Part shown: positions 17,701 through 26,090 of the stretch, one piece after another | Layout: each line of letters starts with the position of its first letter | How positions within the stretch are numbered: position 1 is the stretch's first letter | Source: an uncultured Prevotellaceae bacterium | GTDB lineage: Bacteria > Bacteroidota > Bacteroidia > Bacteroidales > Bacteroidaceae | Direction: 5' to 3' | Length of the DNA stretch: 38,615 nucleotides | NCBI GenBank assembly: GCA_946404865.1 | Contig: CAMJFC010000025.1 | Span: forward strand, 1-38,615 | Position numbers and translations under genes: made by a program | The notes under the pieces: model-generated | What the model saw: the letters and a program-made list of their open reading frames with translations, nothing else | What the model was told of the DNA's origin: nothing | The model's database searches: none

Positions 17701-19408
17701 TATTCACGTGATAGGCACATTCAAGGAACCTAATCTCGAAGGTCATGTGGTGGCCAACGGCGATGTAGGCGTTAAGAGTTTGCACACTGTCTATACGATG
17801 GAGAACGACACGATTATTTTTACGCCCGACCATATTTATTTCCCCGGTGAGACACTAATAGACCGTGACGGTCACCGTGCCCGTCTTCAAGGTTATGTGG
17901 ACCACAAGCACTTGGGCAGTTGGACCTATGACATCGGTGTACATGCCGACAATATGTTGGTTTATGACCATCAAGAATATGGCGGCAACACCTTCTGCGG
18001 AACCGTTTTTGCCACGGGTGACTGCCAGATACGCGGTAAGAGCGGAGAGGTTGTCATCGATGTGAACGCCACTCCACAGAAGAACACCGTCTTCTATTAT
18101 GATGTGTCAAGTCCGGGAGCCTTGAAAAAACAAGAGTTCATCCACTGGAACGATGTCACCGCCGAGCGTGGCGGCTATACCACACGTGATGTGATACCCG
18201 AAGGAGAAGACCGTGGAGATGCCGCTAATACAGCCCCAGTGTATCAACTGCCAGCCAATCTGCACATGAACCTGCTCATCAACGCCACGCCCGATGCCAC
18301 GCTACACCTGCTGATGAACCCGGAGAGCGGCGACTACATCGCCTTGAACGGCAGTGGCGTGTTGAAAGCCAACTACTTCAACAAAGGTGCCTTCAATATC
18401 TTCGGCAACTACGAAGTGGACCATGGCATCTATAAGATGACCATACAAAACCTCATCAAGAAGGATTTCCAGTTCCAACCCGGCGGCACCATCTCTTTCG
18501 GAGGTGACCCTTACGATGCGCCTCTCGACCTGCAAGCCGTCTATACGGTCAACGGAGTATCGCTATCCGACTTGAACATCGGACGCAATTTCGCCTCGAA
18601 CAATGTGCGTGTTAATTGTCTGATGAACATCAAGGGTTCAGCCAACGCCCCATCCGTTGATTTCGACATGGAAATGCCCACCCTCAGCAGCGATGCCCAG
18701 CAGATGGTTCACAGTTTGATTAACAGTGAAGAAGAGTTGAACCAACAGGTCATCTATCTGCTCACCATCGGCCGTTTCTATTCACAGAACAACAACGCGA
18801 TGAATGAAGGTTCGCAAAGTCAGACCAGCCTTGCCATGCAGAGTCTGCTCAGCGGCACTATCAGTCAGCAAATCAACAATGTGCTCAGTAGTTTCATCAA
18901 TAACAACAACTGGAATTTCGGAGCCAACATCTCCACCGGCGATGAGGGTTGGAACAATGCCGAATACGAAGGCATCCTCAGCGGCCGTCTGCTCAACAAC
19001 CGTCTGCTCATCAACGGTCAGTTCGGTTATCGTGACAATGCGAATGCCACCACCAGTTTCATCGGTGATTTCGATGTGCGCTATCTCCTTTTCCCCAACG
19101 GCAACCTGGCCGTTCGTGTGTATAACCAGACCAACGACCGTTACTTCACGAAAAACAGTCTGAACACCCAAGGACTGGGTCTCATCATGAAGAAAGACTT
19201 CAGTGGTTGGCGCGATTTGATTGGCAGGAAAAGTAAGCCGACCCGCCCTGAGCAAGAAGTCGCACCCTCTAAACAAGGAACACCCGCACCCGAACAAAAA
19301 GTTCCCTCTTCTGAAGAAGAAGTGGCCGTTTCTGAGCCACAAGCCCTCCCTCCCGAGCAAACTGTTCCTTCTTCAGGACAGGAAGAACCACAACCAAGAG
19401 ACGAATAA
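14783..19408 (+). CDS. tamB: TamB-family (AsmA-like) translocation/assembly protein
   Basis: 1541 residues from the frame-opening TTG, a large envelope protein. An N-terminal signal anchor (about 26-47, preceded by Lys/Arg) is followed by a very long beta-rich repeat region and the C-terminal TamB (DUF490) domain (about 1130-1480). A Pro/Glu/Ser-rich tail of some 60 residues follows. TamB proteins form a periplasm-spanning hydrophobic groove tied to lipid transport and outer-membrane protein insertion. The start is a problem: no in-frame ATG exists before or within the anchor. Candidates are TTG 14783, TTG 14804 and GTG 14807, but a -7 box at 14810-14817 suggests transcription starts later. 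Inserting one G after 14827 would create ATG AAA GCT in the right frame. The metallophosphatase gene follows after three bases. Confidence 0.85.
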   Translation: MWAHNVFLVYFCKKNKAIRRFSHIFRTILWTLIGFIVFVYVLLRIPAVQTYLGGAVASYLSDKIGSNVEIGRLNIGLSRVTVDDVLIYDQSGEKMLSASRLSAKIELLPLFDGEVSMASAQVFGLRLQLYRDSVSAPLNCQYVLDSLRSKDGARRPLHLSIRSLIVRNGTLRYDCKSLPQQETFDPSHLYISDLSGHFILNELTDNGIDLNIKKLAFKERSGLNIRTLSFDLKADSHHAQSSAFQLELPNSTLSLQNLAFDYQTEGGKLLTDSLTYSGEIAPSTIQLSDLAFFRPNLSAYTSPFLLSMNCHGHGRQCELDGFKLSASGYQIDLAGNASLSFTAPRPTWSAHISEASLHTPTVFQLLSDMNIKHTLPSQLSLLGRTTLRGDFSYSGNDHFSGKGHLSSDVGTADVSIQVASQQFTSEVSTPHFDMSGLLPNLPLGVVSANIELSGSWPIRRDMTLTAQGDVDLLEYGGHRYQNISLNGTYHQQSFDGTLSMDAPDGQVDFKGQVNMSQQPYLANLEAQVRHFSPTAFGLPNRHTDETYDFDITADLSGHNLGDVSGTAEIRHFAMHSGRSDFSFDRLSLQIQQHRDQHFLHLSSDFADIDAEGQFDIQTLPASVMNIIGDQLPASPFKKSAWGTSPDNQLSLTADVYDGEWLEKLFNQPLTVHSPIHIEGTIDDTERTMRLTAEVPDISYRGQHYVDGLVNLHTALDTIYADATLKRLQANGNALDLTLQASASDNDLFTEVSFNDHGSKQALRGRLSANTTFLQDQDGLWNLHVKVHESDLHLGNTSWTVLPSDILYSSDQLVIDHFSLNNEQQHITFSGKVRPNHADSVKVDIHQVDLNYLSGLLSNKNVEFGGIASGTGYITSIYDHPEAACQLFVDHFSFSRGTFGDLTARVGWNKSDNKITIDAIADNGPTSRTFIDGGITLSPTTFDLNINTYGTKIDFLEKYCGSFLCDIGAHVNGYIHVIGTFKEPNLEGHVVANGDVGVKSLHTVYTMENDTIIFTPDHIYFPGETLIDRDGHRARLQGYVDHKHLGSWTYDIGVHADNMLVYDHQEYGGNTFCGTVFATGDCQIRGKSGEVVIDVNATPQKNTVFYYDVSSPGALKKQEFIHWNDVTAERGGYTTRDVIPEGEDRGDAANTAPVYQLPANLHMNLLINATPDATLHLLMNPESGDYIALNGSGVLKANYFNKGAFNIFGNYEVDHGIYKMTIQNLIKKDFQFQPGGTISFGGDPYDAPLDLQAVYTVNGVSLSDLNIGRNFASNNVRVNCLMNIKGSANAPSVDFDMEMPTLSSDAQQMVHSLINSEEELNQQVIYLLTIGRFYSQNNNAMNEGSQSQTSLAMQSLLSGTISQQINNVLSSFINNNNWNFGANISTGDEGWNNAEYEGILSGRLLNNRLLINGQFGYRDNANATTSFIGDFDVRYLLFPNGNLAVRVYNQTNDRYFTKNSLNTQGLGLIMKKDFSGWRDLIGRKSKPTRPEQEVAPSKQGTPAPEQKVPSSEEEVAVSEPQALPPEQTVPSSGQEEPQPRDE
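14810..14817 (+). promoter_or_regulatory. Probable -7 box for tamB
   Basis: TATTTTTG matches TAnnTTTG. The nearest clear TTTG (14782-14785) is 24 bases upstream, longer than the usual 19-21. If used, the transcript starts near 14823, directly at the expected tamB start. Confidence 0.5.
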
Positions 19409-19411
19409 GCC

Positions 19412-21088
19412 ATGACGCCCCACGACGATATCATCATCAAACTGATTGAGACCAGCGACGTGCATGGTTGCATCTTCCCCTACGACTTCATCAACCGGCA
19501 GTCTCTTGAGGGGAGTCTGGCTCGTGTGTTCACCCATGTAAAGAATGAGAACATACGATACGGGGGAAACGTCGTTTTACTCGACAACGGTGATATCCTT
19601 CAAGGACAACCATCCTGTTATTTCAGCAATTATGTGAGTCCGGAACGTCCCAACCTGGCGGCAAGCGTTTATAACTATATGGGATATGACGCCCAAGTCA
19701 TCGGCAATCACGACATCGAGACCGGTCATCCCGTCTATGACAAATGGATAGCAGAGACCGACTGTCCCACCTTGGGCGCCAACGTCATAGACACGAGCAC
19801 CGGACAACCCTATTTGAAGCCCTACACCATCATCGAACGTTCCGGCATCCGCATCGCCGTACTGGGCCTGGTCACCGCCGCCATCCCCTACTGGTTGCAC
19901 AACGACTTGTGGAGCGGTCTTCGTTTTGAGGAAATGACCATTACCGCCCGCCATTGGATGTCCATCATTCAGGAGAAGGAACATCCGGACCTGACCGTAG
20001 GACTGTTTCATTCCGGCAAAGAGGGAGGCATCACCACCACCGACTATGAGGAGAATGCCACGCTTCGAGTGGTTCGCGAGGTAGAGGGTTTCGACCTCGT
20101 ATTCTTCGGACACGACCATCTCACCCATCACGACTGGATAGAGAACAGTTCGGGCAAGAAAGTGCTGTGTTTAGACCCGTCATCCAATGCCCTCTATGTG
20201 GCAGAGGCAGAGGTTCGTTTTGACCGTAAGAGCCATAGCATCCGTTCTATCCGCGGCGGTTTGCGTTCGGTCAAGTCATGCACCCCCGACACCGGTTTTC
20301 TGCGCCATTTCCAACATGAAGCCGACTTGGTGAAAGAGTATGTCGAACGCCGCATCGGTCATTTCGCGCATACCATCTATACCCGTGACTGCTATTTCGG
20401 CAGTGCGCCACTGACGGATTTCATCCATGATGTTCAACTGAAGATAACCGGTGCCGACATCTCACTCAATGCCCCGCTCACCTTCGACACCTGCATTGAA
20501 GCCGGTGATGTGCATGTGAGCGACTTGTTCAATCTCTATAAGTATGAGAATCAAATCTATGTGTTGCGCATGACAGGGCACGAAATCCATCAGTTGTTGG
20601 AGATGAGTTACGGTCAATGGGTCAATACGATGCAAACGGCCGATGACCATATCATCCTGTTGACAGAACCCGCCCCAAGCGAACGCAAGCACTATCTCTT
20701 TCAAAATCTGGCCTTCAATTTCGAAAGTGCCGCCGGCATCGACTATGAAGTGGATGTGACCCGTCGCAACGGAGAGAAAGTGCGCATCTTGCAGATGAGC
20801 AACGGAGAACCGTTCTCTATGGACCAATGGTATCGTGTGGCGATGAACAGTTATCGTGGAAATGGCGGCGGCGAACTGCTGACCAAAGGAGCCGGCATCC
20901 CTTTCGAACAGATTCCCGAGCGCATTATCTTTCGTAGCGAGCACGACCAGCGTTACTATCTGATGCACGAAATAGAAAAGAAACAAGAGACAGACCCACA
21001 GGCTCATCATAACTGGCGTTTTGTGCCCGAGGCATGGACCGTCCCGGCACTGGAACGCGACAAGAAACTCTTGTTCGGGGGAGGATGA
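19412..21088 (+). CDS. 5'-nucleotidase / cyclic-nucleotide phosphodiesterase family metallophosphatase
   Basis: 558 residues. The N-terminal calcineurin-like metallophosphatase domain (about 8-300) has the full two-metal motif set: DVHG (Asp16, His18), DNGDILQG (Asp61), GNHD (99-102), LFHSGKEGG and FGHDH. The C-terminal 5'-nucleotidase domain (about 320-530) includes DISLNAP and YRGNGGGELL. Family members hydrolyse nucleoside monophosphates, UDP-sugars or 2',3'-cyclic nucleotides; the exact substrate cannot be told here. Most such enzymes are periplasmic, yet this one starts directly at the catalytic domain with no signal peptide. The ATG lies three bases after the tamB stop, so an upstream start would run into tamB. 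It is co-transcribed with tamB. Confidence 0.85.
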   Translation: MTPHDDIIIKLIETSDVHGCIFPYDFINRQSLEGSLARVFTHVKNENIRYGGNVVLLDNGDILQGQPSCYFSNYVSPERPNLAASVYNYMGYDAQVIGNHDIETGHPVYDKWIAETDCPTLGANVIDTSTGQPYLKPYTIIERSGIRIAVLGLVTAAIPYWLHNDLWSGLRFEEMTITARHWMSIIQEKEHPDLTVGLFHSGKEGGITTTDYEENATLRVVREVEGFDLVFFGHDHLTHHDWIENSSGKKVLCLDPSSNALYVAEAEVRFDRKSHSIRSIRGGLRSVKSCTPDTGFLRHFQHEADLVKEYVERRIGHFAHTIYTRDCYFGSAPLTDFIHDVQLKITGADISLNAPLTFDTCIEAGDVHVSDLFNLYKYENQIYVLRMTGHEIHQLLEMSYGQWVNTMQTADDHIILLTEPAPSERKHYLFQNLAFNFESAAGIDYEVDVTRRNGEKVRILQMSNGEPFSMDQWYRVAMNSYRGNGGGELLTKGAGIPFEQIPERIIFRSEHDQRYYLMHEIEKKQETDPQAHHNWRFVPEAWTVPALERDKKLLFGGG

Positions 21089-21105
21089 GGTTATCATAAT
21101 ATTTT

Positions 21106-21145
21106 GTTATTTCGTTATCACGTTATTACGTTATTACGTTATTAC
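21106..21145. repeat. Octanucleotide tandem repeat (GTTATTAC), five copies
   Basis: Five consecutive 8-bp units: GTTATTTC, GTTATCAC, then three identical GTTATTAC. The array starts 17 bases after the metallophosphatase stop and ends 55 bases before the nudC ATG. Identical adjacent units suggest copy number could vary by slippage. Confidence 0.85.
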
Positions 21146-21200
21146 GAAGCTTTTATTAGAGAAAAAGAGATTATTTAAGAAAAACAACATCATAAACGCC

Positions 21201-21998
21201 ATGAAGAAATATTGGTTTGTATTTTTCCAGAATGAATTGCTGTTGGAAAAACATCCTGACGGAACCTATTCGATTCCCCATCAAGAAGAGGCACCTACCA
21301 CCGTTCATCCATGGACGAAGATTCATAACATCACCCCCACATTCTCCGACGGTGAAGTGAAGACCTATCAGGCCAATCCACCCATGACCGACGCCCGATA
21401 TGTGACCATGCCTTTGCGCACCTCATATCAATACCTGCCTATGGAAGAATACCTGAAAGCAGGCAAATGCCAGGAAATCCTCTATTGGGATTCGAACACC
21501 AAATATTGCGGTGTGTGCGGCGGCATGATGCGCCTTCACACTGATATTTCGAAGCGCTGTGAACAATGCGGAAAAGAAGTATGGCCACAATTAGCCACAG
21601 CTGTCATCTGTCTGATTCACCATGGCGACAAAGTGCTGCTGGTACGCGCCAACAACTTTAAAAGGAAGTTTTTCGGTTTGGTAGCAGGTTTTGTGGAAAC
21701 GGGTGAGACCTTAGAAGAGGCCGTGGCACGTGAAGCCATGGAAGAAACAGGCATACGCGTGAAAAACATCCGTTATTACAGCAGTCAACCATGGCCTTAC
21801 CCCAGCGGACTCATGGTTGGTTTTTATGCGGAATACGACGGTGGTGAGTTGCATTTACAAAAATCGGAAATCGCCGACGGGGGTTGGTTTCATTACCAGT
21901 CGTTGCCAGAGATACCTGAGAAACTATCGATTGCACGGCAGTTGATAGACCATTGGTTAGAGGAGAAAGAAAAGAACCTTCCCCCCACCGAGAGGTAG
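21201..21998 (+). CDS. nudC: NAD(+)/NADH pyrophosphatase (Nudix hydrolase NudC)
   Basis: 265 residues from the ATG at 21201 (MKKYWFVFF). The frame extends upstream to 21021 through the octamer repeat and the end of the previous gene, so the longer start is rejected. A zinc ribbon (Cys103, Cys106, Cys120, Cys123) precedes the Nudix box beginning at Gly163 (GFVETGETLEEAVAREAMEE). The NudC-specific SQPWPYP motif follows at 195-201. The family cleaves NAD(H) to NMN(H) and AMP, and in E. coli removes NAD caps from RNA. It is probably the last gene of the tamB transcript and converges on the TPR gene. Confidence 0.93.
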   Translation: MKKYWFVFFQNELLLEKHPDGTYSIPHQEEAPTTVHPWTKIHNITPTFSDGEVKTYQANPPMTDARYVTMPLRTSYQYLPMEEYLKAGKCQEILYWDSNTKYCGVCGGMMRLHTDISKRCEQCGKEVWPQLATAVICLIHHGDKVLLVRANNFKRKFFGLVAGFVETGETLEEAVAREAMEETGIRVKNIRYYSSQPWPYPSGLMVGFYAEYDGGELHLQKSEIADGGWFHYQSLPEIPEKLSIARQLIDHWLEEKEKNLPPTER

Positions 21999-22015
21999 GG
22001 GTGAGGGGTAAGGGG
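21982..22015 (+). repeat. Hairpin and GGGG heptad repeat at the nudC stop
   Basis: GGGG occurs at 21998-22001, 22005-22008 and 22012-22015, separated by TGA and TAA (7-bp period), beginning at the last base of the nudC stop codon. Just before it, CCCC (21982-21985) and ACC (21987-21989) can pair with GGT (21994-21996) and GGGG (21998-22001) around a GAGA loop. It may act as a 3' end stabiliser or weak terminator. It resembles the G-tract repeat after maeB. Confidence 0.5.
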
Positions 22016-22050
22016 TGAGAGATATGAGATGAGAGGCTTATGGGGCGACG

Positions 22051-22797
22051 TTAACGGCATTGGGTGAAGAGAGTAGCTAAGTCGGCTCTCTGCACACCTA
22101 AAGCGACGGCATGGTTGAGGTCGGAAAGGGCTTCTTTTTTCTTACCCAAATCTATTCGCACCTCAGCCCTGTTGATGTAGTAATCCGCATTATCGGGGTC
22201 ACGACGTATCGCCTCGCCAAAGTCGTACTCAGCCAGTTCTGGCATCTCACGCTCTATTTCTATGCCCGCCCTCGCAGCATAAGACAAGGCGTTGTCGGGA
22301 AACATCTCCACAATTCGGTTGATTTGATCCATCGCCTGTGTAAAATGCTTGTCCTTTTGGTTGAGCAGCGCCAATCCAAGCAACACCTCGAAATGATCGG
22401 GCATGACTTTTAGGAAAGCCTCATAATCCGCTCTGGCGTGATTATAATTCCCCAGCCGTTCGTTGGCATAACCCCGGAAGCGCAAGGCGACGAGGTTGCC
22501 GGCATCCATTTTGAGCACATCCGTATATTCCTGGCGGGCATACTCCCACTGTTCGAGTTGCATGTTCAATGCCGCCTTATGCAGTCGCAAGTCCACACTT
22601 TGCGGATTACGCTCTATCTGTCGGATAAGTGTGGAGAGCGAGTCGCGGAGTTGCTGTGTGGTTTGAGCATGTGCCTGGTTGGAGCGCATGAAACAGCCGG
22701 CAAGAAGAGCCATCATCGCCAAAGCTACCGGCCATGTTTTATGGCTATTTGTATGTTGGCGGACAGGGCACGCCCTGTCCCTACTTGTCAACGACAT
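22051..22797 (-). CDS. TPR-repeat lipoprotein
   Basis: 248 residues. A hydrophobic stretch ending LLAGC gives a lipobox with Cys35, so it is probably a lipoprotein; a signal peptidase I site (AHA-QT) just after is an alternative. From about residue 50 on it consists of tandem tetratricopeptide repeats (for example NLVALRFRGYANERLGNYNHA and NADYYINRAEVRIDLGKKKEA), a protein-interaction scaffold. Its function is not recognised. It starts 18 bases after leuB on the same strand and may be carried on the leu transcript. Residues 7-13 are encoded by a perfect palindrome that looks like a dispersed repeat, so the first 15-20 residues may be recently acquired or the true start may lie downstream. Confidence 0.8.
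   Translation of the reverse strand: MSLTSRDRACPVRQHTNSHKTWPVALAMMALLAGCFMRSNQAHAQTTQQLRDSLSTLIRQIERNPQSVDLRLHKAALNMQLEQWEYARQEYTDVLKMDAGNLVALRFRGYANERLGNYNHARADYEAFLKVMPDHFEVLLGLALLNQKDKHFTQAMDQINRIVEMFPDNALSYAARAGIEIEREMPELAEYDFGEAIRRDPDNADYYINRAEVRIDLGKKKEALSDLNHAVALGVQRADLATLFTQCR
22761..22780. repeat. 20-bp REP-like palindrome in the TPR gene
   Basis: GGACAGGGCACGCCCTGTCC is a 9-bp perfect inverted repeat with a 2-base centre. It lies at codons 6-13 of the TPR gene and about 35 bases beyond the leuB stop. The form resembles widely dispersed intergenic palindromes in Bacteroidetes and other bacteria (from memory), and as a stable RNA hairpin it could protect the 3' end of leu mRNA. Confidence 0.7.
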
Positions 22798-22815
22798 TTT
22801 ATTTGATGGTTAGGG

Positions 22816-23877
22816 TTATTTCTTTGTGATCCACTCTACAATCCACTGTCCCACCTCTTTCGTACCATATTGAGGTTGTCCCTCGGCTTGTATCTCCGGC
22901 GTACGGACAAAAGCATCGAGACTGGCATCCACGGCCTGACGCACCAACGTCCCTTCCTCTTTCAAGTCAAAGTGTTCGAGCAACATCGCCACAGACAAGA
23001 TTTGCGCCAAGGGGTTGGCAATGTTCTTGCCAGCCGCCTGAGGCCAAGAGCCGTGAACGGGTTCGAAGACAGGCGTGCTCTCACCCGTGGAGGCAGAAGG
23101 CAACAAGCCCATCGACCCGGAGATGCAGCTGGCCTCGTCGGTCAGGATATCACCAAACGTATTCTCTGTGACCACCACATCGAAGAACGTGGGTTCGACA
23201 ATCATGCGCATCGACGCATTATCGACAAACATATAATCGACATTGACATCGGGGTATTGTGGTTCCATCTCTTTGGCAATTTGCCGCCACAACCTGCTTG
23301 AAGCCAATACGTTTGCCTTATCCACCACGGTGAGATGATGTTTGCGTTTCCGTGCGTATTCAAATCCCACCTTTAAGATACGCTCCACCTCGGGACGCGT
23401 ATAATAGTTGGTATCGTACGCTTTGTCGTTGTCCTGGTATTTCTCGCCGAAATACATACCGCCAGTGAGTTCGCGGATGCAGACGAAATCGGCATCGCGT
23501 ACCAGTTCCTCTTTCAGCGGACTTTTGTGTACCAGGCATTTGAACGTCTGTATGGGTCTGATATTAGCAAACAGTCCTAATTTCTTACGCATGGCGAGTA
23601 ATCCCTGTTCGGGACGTACTTTGGACGTAGGGTCGTTGTCGTATTTCGGATCGCCCACGGCAGCGAAGAGCACCGCATCAGCCTGTTGGCAGATTTGGAA
23701 CGTTTCTTCGGGGAATGGGTCACCGCACAGACCGATGGCGTACGCTCCACACGGAGCCTCCTTGTATTCAAACTCATGATTGAATCTCTTGGCGATGGCA
23801 TCCATGACGGCAATGCCTTGAATCATAATCTCCGGTCCGATACCGTCGCCGGAGAGGACGGCTATTATTAATTTCAT
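22816..23877 (-). CDS. leuB: 3-isopropylmalate dehydrogenase
   Basis: 353 residues from the ATG at 23877 ([17 protein letters not shown]). The open frame continues upstream to 23973 into the preceding gene, which I reject. LeuB oxidises and decarboxylates 3-isopropylmalate with NAD+ to 2-oxoisocaproate, and in citramalate-using organisms also converts 3-methylmalate to 2-oxobutyrate. Visible motifs are the N-terminal GDGIGPEI, the VHKSPLKEE and [10 protein letters not shown] regions, the metal-binding TDEAS segment and the NAD-binding [18 protein letters not shown]. It is the last biosynthetic gene of the leu operon, 67 bases after the citramalate synthase. Confidence 0.95.
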   Translation of the reverse strand: MKLIIAVLSGDGIGPEIMIQGIAVMDAIAKRFNHEFEYKEAPCGAYAIGLCGDPFPEETFQICQQADAVLFAAVGDPKYDNDPTSKVRPEQGLLAMRKKLGLFANIRPIQTFKCLVHKSPLKEELVRDADFVCIRELTGGMYFGEKYQDNDKAYDTNYYTRPEVERILKVGFEYARKRKHHLTVVDKANVLASSRLWRQIAKEMEPQYPDVNVDYMFVDNASMRMIVEPTFFDVVVTENTFGDILTDEASCISGSMGLLPSASTGESTPVFEPVHGSWPQAAGKNIANPLAQILSVAMLLEHFDLKEEGTLVRQAVDASLDAFVRTPEIQAEGQPQYGTKEVGQWIVEWITKK

Positions 23878-23944
23878 ACGATTTGAGTTATTGGGTTGAG
23901 AGTTATTGCATAATGAATGATAGCGTGACAAAAAGCGTGATGAG

Positions 23945-25498
23945 TTATGGCGTTTGTTGTTCTTCAAACACATTGAGCATTTTCATGGTCGCTTTGATGG
24001 CCGCTTCAGTTTGGTCGGCATCCAATGCCCTTGTACGAATCTGCCTGTTGCCGTTTCTCCATGTGATGACCGTTTGGACGAGGGCATCCGTTCGACCACC
24101 CGGCGGGATGGATACGGAGTAGTTCTCAAGGATGGGGAAAGTTCGATTGAGATAGGTTCTGTAAATTTTCCTGAGAGCCTTCACGAAGGCATCGTATTGT
24201 CCATCGCCCGTGGAGTCGGCCTCATATCTGCTTCCATTGATTTCCACCTTCACATTAGCGAGCGGTTTCAGTCCGTATGCGGAAGTGACAAGATAACTGA
24301 TGAGTTTCACCTTCTCTGCGGGTACAGCATGTTTGAGCACATCACTGATGATGAAGGGGAGGTCGTCTTGGGTGACGATTTCCTTCCTGTCGCCCAGTTC
24401 GGTGATACGTTGTGCCACCTTCTTGCTTTGTTCGGGCGTGAGCACTACGCCCAGTTCTTTGAGGTTGCGTTCAATATTGGCTTTACCGCTGTTTTTTCCC
24501 AGCGCATACTCCCGTTTACGTCCGAATCGTTCGGGCACCAGTTCATTACAATAGAGATTAGCTTTCGAGTCGCCATCGGCATGCACCCCTGCCACCTGTG
24601 TAAACACATTCTCGCCGACGATGGGTTGATTTGGAGACACCGCGATTCCGCTATATCCCTCAACCAATCGACTGATATCATTGAGTTTCTCTTCGTGGAT
24701 ATTCGTCTGTGCATGGAAAAGGTCCTTCATAATAACCTGGACGCTGGCCAACGGTGCATTTCCGCATCGTTCGCCCAATCCGTTGACCGTCACGTGCAAT
24801 CCCCTTGCCCCACTGAGCACCGCAGCCAAAGAGTTAGACACTGCCAGGTCGTAGTCATTGTGCCCGTGGAAATCGAAGTGCATCTCAGGATATCTTTTTT
24901 TCATTTTTCTGAAATACTCAATCACCTGCAACGGGTTCAGCACCCCTAATGTGTCGGGCAGCATCACGCGTTTGACATGTGTTGTGGCAAGCGCATCGAC
25001 CAATTGATACACATAATCGGCCGAATCCTTCATGCCATTGCTCCAATCTTCAAGATACACATTGACAGCGATGTCTTTGGATAGCGCATAATGTATGGTG
25101 TCGAGGATATCCTCAATATGCTCTTGTGGTGTTTTCTTCAACTGCTGAGTGCAATGGCGGAGCGACCCTTTCGTCAGCAAGTTGATGTTCTTGCATCCGC
25201 ATGAATCCACCCAATCGACCGACTTTCTGCCATCGATGAATCCAAGAACCTCGACCTTATGCAGTGCTCCGATGTTCTGGGCATAGCGGCATATCATCTC
25301 CACCGCCTCGCGTTCACCCTCCGAGATACATGCTGACGCCACCTCAATCCGGTCGATATTCACCTCCTCGAGCAGCATCCTGGCAATCATGAGTTTCTCA
25401 TGGGGCAGGAATGAGACGCCACTGGTCTGCTCACCATCGCGCAGTGTGCAGTCCATGATTTCCACGAAAGGCGTTACCGTTTGTATTGTTGTTCCCAT
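23945..25498 (-). CDS. cimA: (R)-citramalate synthase (LeuA-family paralogue)
   Basis: 517 residues with a TIM-barrel synthase domain ([39 protein letters not shown]) and a C-terminal regulatory domain ([17 protein letters not shown]). It is usually annotated as a second 2-isopropylmalate synthase. Compared from memory with Leptospira CimA, it shares long stretches (DWSNG, GFxDGxKxVDW, LLTKGSL) with a constant offset of four. The residues that shape the pyruvate pocket there (Leu81, Leu104, Tyr144) appear here as Leu85, Leu108 and Tyr148. I therefore infer condensation of pyruvate and acetyl-CoA to citramalate, feeding LeuCD and LeuB to make 2-oxobutyrate for isoleucine. The start overlaps the end of leuD by 25 bases. 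Specificity is not proven by sequence. Confidence 0.8.
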   Translation of the reverse strand: MGTTIQTVTPFVEIMDCTLRDGEQTSGVSFLPHEKLMIARMLLEEVNIDRIEVASACISEGEREAVEMICRYAQNIGALHKVEVLGFIDGRKSVDWVDSCGCKNINLLTKGSLRHCTQQLKKTPQEHIEDILDTIHYALSKDIAVNVYLEDWSNGMKDSADYVYQLVDALATTHVKRVMLPDTLGVLNPLQVIEYFRKMKKRYPEMHFDFHGHNDYDLAVSNSLAAVLSGARGLHVTVNGLGERCGNAPLASVQVIMKDLFHAQTNIHEEKLNDISRLVEGYSGIAVSPNQPIVGENVFTQVAGVHADGDSKANLYCNELVPERFGRKREYALGKNSGKANIERNLKELGVVLTPEQSKKVAQRITELGDRKEIVTQDDLPFIISDVLKHAVPAEKVKLISYLVTSAYGLKPLANVKVEINGSRYEADSTGDGQYDAFVKALRKIYRTYLNRTFPILENYSVSIPPGGRTDALVQTVITWRNGNRQIRTRALDADQTEAAIKATMKMLNVFEEQQTP

Positions 25499-26067
25499 TT
25501 GGTGATTAACGCTTTACTTTGCACCAAGAAGTCGATGTCGTCGAGACCGTTCATCAGACAGTGCTTCTTATAACCATTGATTTCAAAAGACTCACATTCG
25601 CCCGTGTCAAGGTTCGTGACCGTCTGCTGTGGCAGGTCGATTTTCACCTGACATGCCGGATTTGCGTTGATGGCCGAGAAGAGATTCTTCAGGAACCCTT
25701 CGCTGACCACCACAGGCAATACGAAGTTATTCAGTTCGTTATTTTTATGGATATCGGCGAAGAAAGAACTGATGACCACCCTGAATCCATAACCGGCAAT
25801 CGCCCATGCCGCATGTTCGCGCGACGAGCCCGAGCCGAAGTTTTTCCCCGCCACGAGCACACATCCGCTATACTGAGGTTGGTTGAGCACGAAATTAGGA
25901 TTGGGAGTACCATCAGCACTATAGCGCCAGTCGTGGAACAGATTATCTCCGAAACCATTTTTGTCGGTTGCTTTCAGGAATCGTGCAGGTATGATTTGAT
26001 CCGTGTCCACATTCTCCAAAGGCAGTGGCACACATGAACTTATGATAATGTCAAATTTCTGTTTCAT
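25474..26067 (-). CDS. leuD: 3-isopropylmalate dehydratase small subunit
   Basis: 197 residues from the ATG at 26067 (MKQKFDIIISS). Another in-frame ATG lies two codons upstream at 26073, and the frame is open to 26121 inside leuC. With LeuC it isomerises 2-isopropylmalate to 3-isopropylmalate, and probably citramalate to 3-methylmalate. The swivelling-domain signature is clear: PLPLENVDTDQIIPARFLK and GKNFGSGSSREHAAWAI. Its end overlaps the synthase gene downstream by 25 bases. Confidence 0.95.
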   Translation of the reverse strand: MKQKFDIIISSCVPLPLENVDTDQIIPARFLKATDKNGFGDNLFHDWRYSADGTPNPNFVLNQPQYSGCVLVAGKNFGSGSSREHAAWAIAGYGFRVVISSFFADIHKNNELNNFVLPVVVSEGFLKNLFSAINANPACQVKIDLPQQTVTNLDTGECESFEINGYKKHCLMNGLDDIDFLVQSKALITKWEQQYKR

Positions 26068-26090
26068 AGTCATATCAGATGAATGTGGTT

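Noticed and set aside
21021..21200. N-terminal extension of nudC
   Set aside because: It would translate the end of the metallophosphatase gene in another frame plus the octamer array; NudC proteins start near MKKYW.
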